This document shows, one piece after another, positions 60,990 to 64,000 of a stretch of 64,000 bases of DNA. Position numbers and translations under genes: made by a program. Every line of letters starts with the position of its first letter. Position 1 is the stretch's first letter. This DNA is from an uncultured Lachnospiraceae bacterium (lineage in GTDB: Bacteria > Bacillota > Clostridia > Lachnospirales > Lachnospiraceae). The notes under the pieces were generated by a model. The model had not been told where the DNA came from. It ran no database searches and saw nothing but the letters and a program-made list of their open reading frames with translations. The DNA lies in the NCBI GenBank assembly GCA_910585895.1, contig CAJUHY010000009.1, forward strand, positions 1 through 64,000, in the 5' to 3' direction.

Positions 60990-62363
60990 ATGTTTATAGG
61001 ATTTTCGGTAAGTAATTATCTGTCTTTTAAAACGACACAGACGATTTCTATGGTGGCTTCTAAGGTAATCAGGCACAAGGAACATATCTTAAATGGAAAT
61101 GGGAAAAAAATTTTAAAGACAGGGCTTATCTATGGCGCCAATGCAGGAGGAAAAAGTAATTTAATCAGGGCAATTGATTTTTCAAGGGATATCATATTGG
61201 ATGGTTTGGATACGGTAGATTTAAATAAGAAATATTTTCGGATTTGCAAAGATGGATACAAAACGCCGGGAGTATTTGAGTATCGGTTGCTTACTCAGTC
61301 TGGGAAGGAATATTCCTATGGGATTGCCATATCATATGCAGAAAAAGAAATACTCTCAGAGTGGTTGGTCCGTATAGAAAAGAGTGGTGCTGAGACTTAT
61401 ATTTTTAATAGGAATATAGATGAACAAGGCGTTCAGTATACAGAGAGTGAAGTCAAAATAAAGGATACTGAAGAAAGAACAAGATGGAAATTTTATTTGG
61501 AAGATTTTGGTGAAAATATTTCTGATACTATGAAGAAAAAAAGTATTTTGAGCGATGTTGCTGAAAGAAGTAATGGAAAACATGGGGTTTTCTCTGAAAT
61601 ATTAGATGTTTTTCTGTGGTTTCAAAACATAATTATCATATTTCCCACCAGCCAGTATAGCGCATTAAATCAGATGGTCGAGGATGAAGTCATTAGGGAA
61701 ATTTTTTCTCAATTGTTGAAATATTTTGATACAGGAATTGAATCTGTGGAAGCTAGATTAGGTCATGTGGAGTTTGATAAAATTTTTGATGGGATTCCGA
61801 AAGAAGAAGCAGAAAAACTCAAAATCAGAATTTCTAATGATATTCAAGACGAACCTGTAATGTTCAAAGTAAATAATCAGATGTATTCACTGCGTAAAGA
61901 TAAAAAGGGAAATGTCATAACGACAAAGATGATGCAAAATCATGGCAATGACTGGGAACTTTTTGATTATCTGGAAGAATCGGATGGAACACAAAGATTG
62001 TTTGACCTGATACCGTTGTTTTACGAACATAACGGTAACCGAGTGATTTTTATTGATGAAATTGACAGGAGCTTTCATACTAACCTTACCCGAAGATTTC
62101 TTGAACTATTTTATGGACTGACAGAGGGAGATACGAGCCAGATGATTGCAACTACCCATGATTCAAATTTGCTGGATTTAGAATTGGTCAGGCAGGATGA
62201 GATTTGGTTTGTAAATAGGATGGAAGACCATAGTTCTGAAATTTATTCGTTAAATCGGTTTAAGGAGCGTTATGATAAAGTAATAGACAAAGAGTATTTG
62301 TTGGGGCGTTACGCTGCAATACCAGTATTTGACAATGGGATTTTGGAGGATATGAATGCATAA
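60990..62363 (+). CDS. RloA-like AAA15 family ATPase
   Basis: 457 residues. Walker A GANAGGKS at residues 49-56, a long coiled/alpha middle, Walker B RVIFIDEIDRSFH and the signature-like SDGTQRLFDLIPLFY before it are the pattern of the OLD/ABC-like AAA15 ATPases (RloA, abortive-infection type). It overlaps the head of an rloB remnant by 8 bases; RloA/RloB pairs were first noticed beside type I restriction loci and are regarded as defence-related. Here the partner is broken, so the pair is probably inactive. AT-rich compared with tpiA. Confidence 0.85.
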   Translation: MFIGFSVSNYLSFKTTQTISMVASKVIRHKEHILNGNGKKILKTGLIYGANAGGKSNLIRAIDFSRDIILDGLDTVDLNKKYFRICKDGYKTPGVFEYRLLTQSGKEYSYGIAISYAEKEILSEWLVRIEKSGAETYIFNRNIDEQGVQYTESEVKIKDTEERTRWKFYLEDFGENISDTMKKKSILSDVAERSNGKHGVFSEILDVFLWFQNIIIIFPTSQYSALNQMVEDEVIREIFSQLLKYFDTGIESVEARLGHVEFDKIFDGIPKEEAEKLKIRISNDIQDEPVMFKVNNQMYSLRKDKKGNVITTKMMQNHGNDWELFDYLEESDGTQRLFDLIPLFYEHNGNRVIFIDEIDRSFHTNLTRRFLELFYGLTEGDTSQMIATTHDSNLLDLELVRQDEIWFVNRMEDHSSEIYSLNRFKERYDKVIDKEYLLGRYAAIPVFDNGILEDMNA

Positions 62364-62819
62364 CCAATTTAGATTAATGTCGTCAGTATACGAAAGAGAA
62401 GACGATAGTGAGAGGGTCTTTGTAGAGAAACGAATTTTTTTATCAGTGGAAGGGAATACAACGGAGAAAGAATAAAATGTTATATTGCAAATCCGTGCTT
62501 TGAGTTTTGGCTGTTGCTGCATTTAGCGGATATAGAAAAAGAGTTTGGTAATCGTCTGGATGAGATTAAAGAAAATAAGAAAGTGTCAAAACAGCATACT
62601 TTTGTGAGTAAAGAAGTATCCGACAGGGCGCATCACGGAAAAAGTAATATAGGATTTTCCATTAAGTATATGCCTTACATAGATAAAGCAATTGAGCAGG
62701 CGAAAAAATTTCCTGGAAATGAATATGAGCTTGTAGACAATATAGGCTGTAACTTGTGGAAATTAATGGAACAGTTAAAGAAATATCCCGCTGCCCCTAC
62801 TTCCTGCGAAACTCCGTAG
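62356..62819 (+). pseudogene. RloB remnant with internal deletion and frameshift
   Basis: The head (62356-62475, 39 codons) has the RloB/TOPRIM-like start KRIFLSVEGNTTEKE and ends in TAA. The tail resumes in another frame at about 62478: IANPCFEFWLLLHLADIE is the classic RloB motif, followed by KKVSKQHTF and DNIGCNLWKLMEQL. The middle (roughly 70-100 residues, by comparison with the usual ~200-residue size) is missing. Its 3' end overlaps the convergent AraC gene by 23 bases. Confidence 0.8.
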
Positions 62820-63666
62820 GGGTACACTGGTATTTCCTCTTAAACAACCGGTTAAAATAAGAAAGATTCTCAAAGCCTGTCTCTGCGGCAATGTTGACAA
62901 TAGTGTCGGAAGAGGAGGTTAAAAGCCTGGCTGCCATGGTAATTCGGTAATCATTCAAATAGTCCGTAAATGACATCCCTATACTGGCTTTAAAAAATTT
63001 CATAAAATGTGACTGGCTGAAACCGCAAATCCTTGCGGCATCTGCGATAGAGATTTTTTCTCTGTAATTCGTCTCTACATGCTTGAGGAGTCCTTTCAGC
63101 CGATCTAGGGACTTATTATTTCTATGAGGAGACTCTTTGTGGAAAGACTTGGAGAGTTCATAAAAAAATGAGTAAAGCTGTCCTTTGATGGCGAGCTGGT
63201 AGCCCGGAAGAAAATCTTGGCAGATACAGTCAATAGAATCCAGACAGCGGCATAGTTCGGGATACTGCAAAGAACCCTGCGTGTAGAGTGTGTCTGGAAG
63301 GATTTTCCCATGTTTCAGGGGTTGAAAAAATTCCTCCGTACAGATGTCTCCCTGCGGCGCCATCAGCATGGACAGTTTAAAGATAATGTTTTCGTATTCC
63401 ATAGAACAGTCAGAAAATTGTTCAATCGAATGAAGTTGTCCTGGCGGTACGACAATGATGTCGCCTTTGGCCACTTGATACGGAATTAAATCCACGGTGA
63501 TGGAGCCCTGTCCTTTTTTGATGTAGATGATTTCCATATTATTGTGCCAGTGGGTTGGCACAACTGTAAAATCCAAAGGAATACTGCACAGATAGATGTT
63601 GAAGGGGAAATTATCATGTCCGTGGGGTTTTGTTTCCTGGGAGCGCTCGTATTCGGTGATGTTCAT
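62797..63666 (-). CDS. AraC family transcriptional regulator with cupin sensor
   Basis: 289 residues. A cupin-like sensor (about 20-140: THWHNNMEIIYIKKGQGSI and VPPGQLHSIEQF) and a double HTH (about 190-289: DAARICGFSQSHFMKFFKASIG and IAAETGFENLSYFNRLFKRKYQ) make a sugar-responsive activator of the RhaS/MelR type. The ribosome binding site (aaggagggacc) lies inside a dispersed repeat copy. It is divergent from the partial gene at 63917, a likely target. Confidence 0.9.
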   Translation of the reverse strand: MNITEYERSQETKPHGHDNFPFNIYLCSIPLDFTVVPTHWHNNMEIIYIKKGQGSITVDLIPYQVAKGDIIVVPPGQLHSIEQFSDCSMEYENIIFKLSMLMAPQGDICTEEFFQPLKHGKILPDTLYTQGSLQYPELCRCLDSIDCICQDFLPGYQLAIKGQLYSFFYELSKSFHKESPHRNNKSLDRLKGLLKHVETNYREKISIADAARICGFSQSHFMKFFKASIGMSFTDYLNDYRITMAARLLTSSSDTIVNIAAETGFENLSYFNRLFKRKYQCTPTEFRRK

Positions 63667-63668
63667 AT

Positions 63669-63758
63669 GGTCCCTCCTTAGGTCATTTTACCTCTTTGGC
63701 TGTTCTACGAGACCTAAGGCATCCTCCCAGCAAAGCTGGGTCCCTCCTTAGGTCATTT
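63669..63758. repeat. Two direct copies of a 20-bp block
   Basis: GGTCCCTCCTTAGGTCATTT occurs at 63669-63688 and 63739-63758, exactly 70 bp apart. The first copy supplies the Shine-Dalgarno of the AraC gene on the minus strand; the second is the right arm of the 44-bp palindrome. Confidence 0.75.
63711..63754. repeat. 44-bp dispersed palindrome, copy 3
   Basis: GACCTAAGG at one end and CCTTAGGTC at the other, with CCCAGC-aaa-GCTGGG in the centre. Third member of the family seen at 11674-11717 and 41019-41062. Confidence 0.75.
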
Positions 63759-63916
63759 GATAGTATTGTACTATCTTTTGCTATCATACTGCAAGAAAAT
63801 TCTGGAAAAAAATCATATACTATATTCATAAGAATATATGGAAAGAAAAGGGGAACGCTAACTAATATGGCATGTAATGCCTTTCGGCGGACCGCCCAAG
63901 GAGAATGGAGGAAAAG

Positions 63917-64000
63917 ATGAGCGTAAATGTAAGAGAATTATTGGAAAAAAAATGCTGTAATAACATAGCAGCCTGTACGGATGAGCAGATATATTATGGT
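63917..64000 (+). CDS. Partial gene cut by the window end
   Basis: 28 codons from ATG, preceded by AATGGAGGAAAAG: MSVNVRELLEKKCCNNIAAC then TDEQIYYG. The head, with a hydrophobic/charged helix followed by T-DEQ-IYYG, is compatible with the N-terminus of glycogen or maltodextrin phosphorylases (consensus ..s.eeiY.al), which would fit the divergent AraC regulator, but this is too short to name. The remainder lies outside the window. Confidence 0.45.
   Translation, partial: MSVNVRELLEKKCCNNIAACTDEQIYYG

Overview
The window comes from a spore-forming Clostridia genome, most likely a member of the Lachnospiraceae. The evidence is an alpha/beta SASP, PdaA-, SpoVB- and YtvI-like sporulation proteins, strong Shine-Dalgarno sequences, several TTG/GTG starts, a Rrf2-nifS-nifU-mnmA block and moderate GC content. 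Genus and species cannot be fixed from the sequence alone.

Layout. 0-2.4 kb holds a secreted Lys-rich protein, short remnants and a 33-aa holin-like type I toxin. 2.4-10.3 kb is an AT-rich accessory island: an unknown protein, an HNH endonuclease, and a tight operon of SF1 helicase fused to a PD-(D/E)XK nuclease, a small protein, a TPR-CHAT protease and a membrane protein. 10.4-16.4 kb has an M20 amidohydrolase, a hairpin-rich non-coding stretch and carAB, whose leader carries a MITE-like inverted repeat. 16.4-20.6 kb mixes three different PD-(D/E)XK-type proteins (Rpn, Uma2, Sce7726), a CYTH protein, a decayed YefM/YoeB module and a SASP. 20.7-24.4 kb has DJ-1/PfpI, PdaA, a PadR-DUF2812 pair with palindromic operators, and a DRE-TIM aldolase. 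24.7-34.7 kb is the protein quality-control run tig-clpP-clpX-lon-engB, followed by a ZnuA/C/B-like metal transporter and ytvI. 34.9-42.3 kb has a LacI-like/GGDEF regulator, a SpoVB-like flippase and the Fe-S/tRNA-thiolation set (Rrf2, NifS, NifU, MnmA).

42.4-52.4 kb starts with a second holin-like toxin. A strong promoter then drives five tightly packed genes: a P-loop ATPase with a Cys cluster, two proteins of unknown family, a ParA/MinD-like ATPase, and an HD-domain protein with a zinc ribbon. A chemoreceptor-like protein follows and a terminator closes the unit. I recognise no described system with this composition; it is the best candidate here for an undescribed system, with the helicase-nuclease/CHAT operon second.

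52.5-64 kb has an ECF sigma factor with a membrane-anchored beta-propeller partner, a tRNA-Gly, a PHP phosphatase, the glycolytic genes gap-pgk-tpiA, an RloA-like ATPase with a broken rloB, an AraC regulator and the first 28 codons of one more gene. Dispersed 44-bp palindromes recur at 11.7, 41.0 and 63.7 kb.
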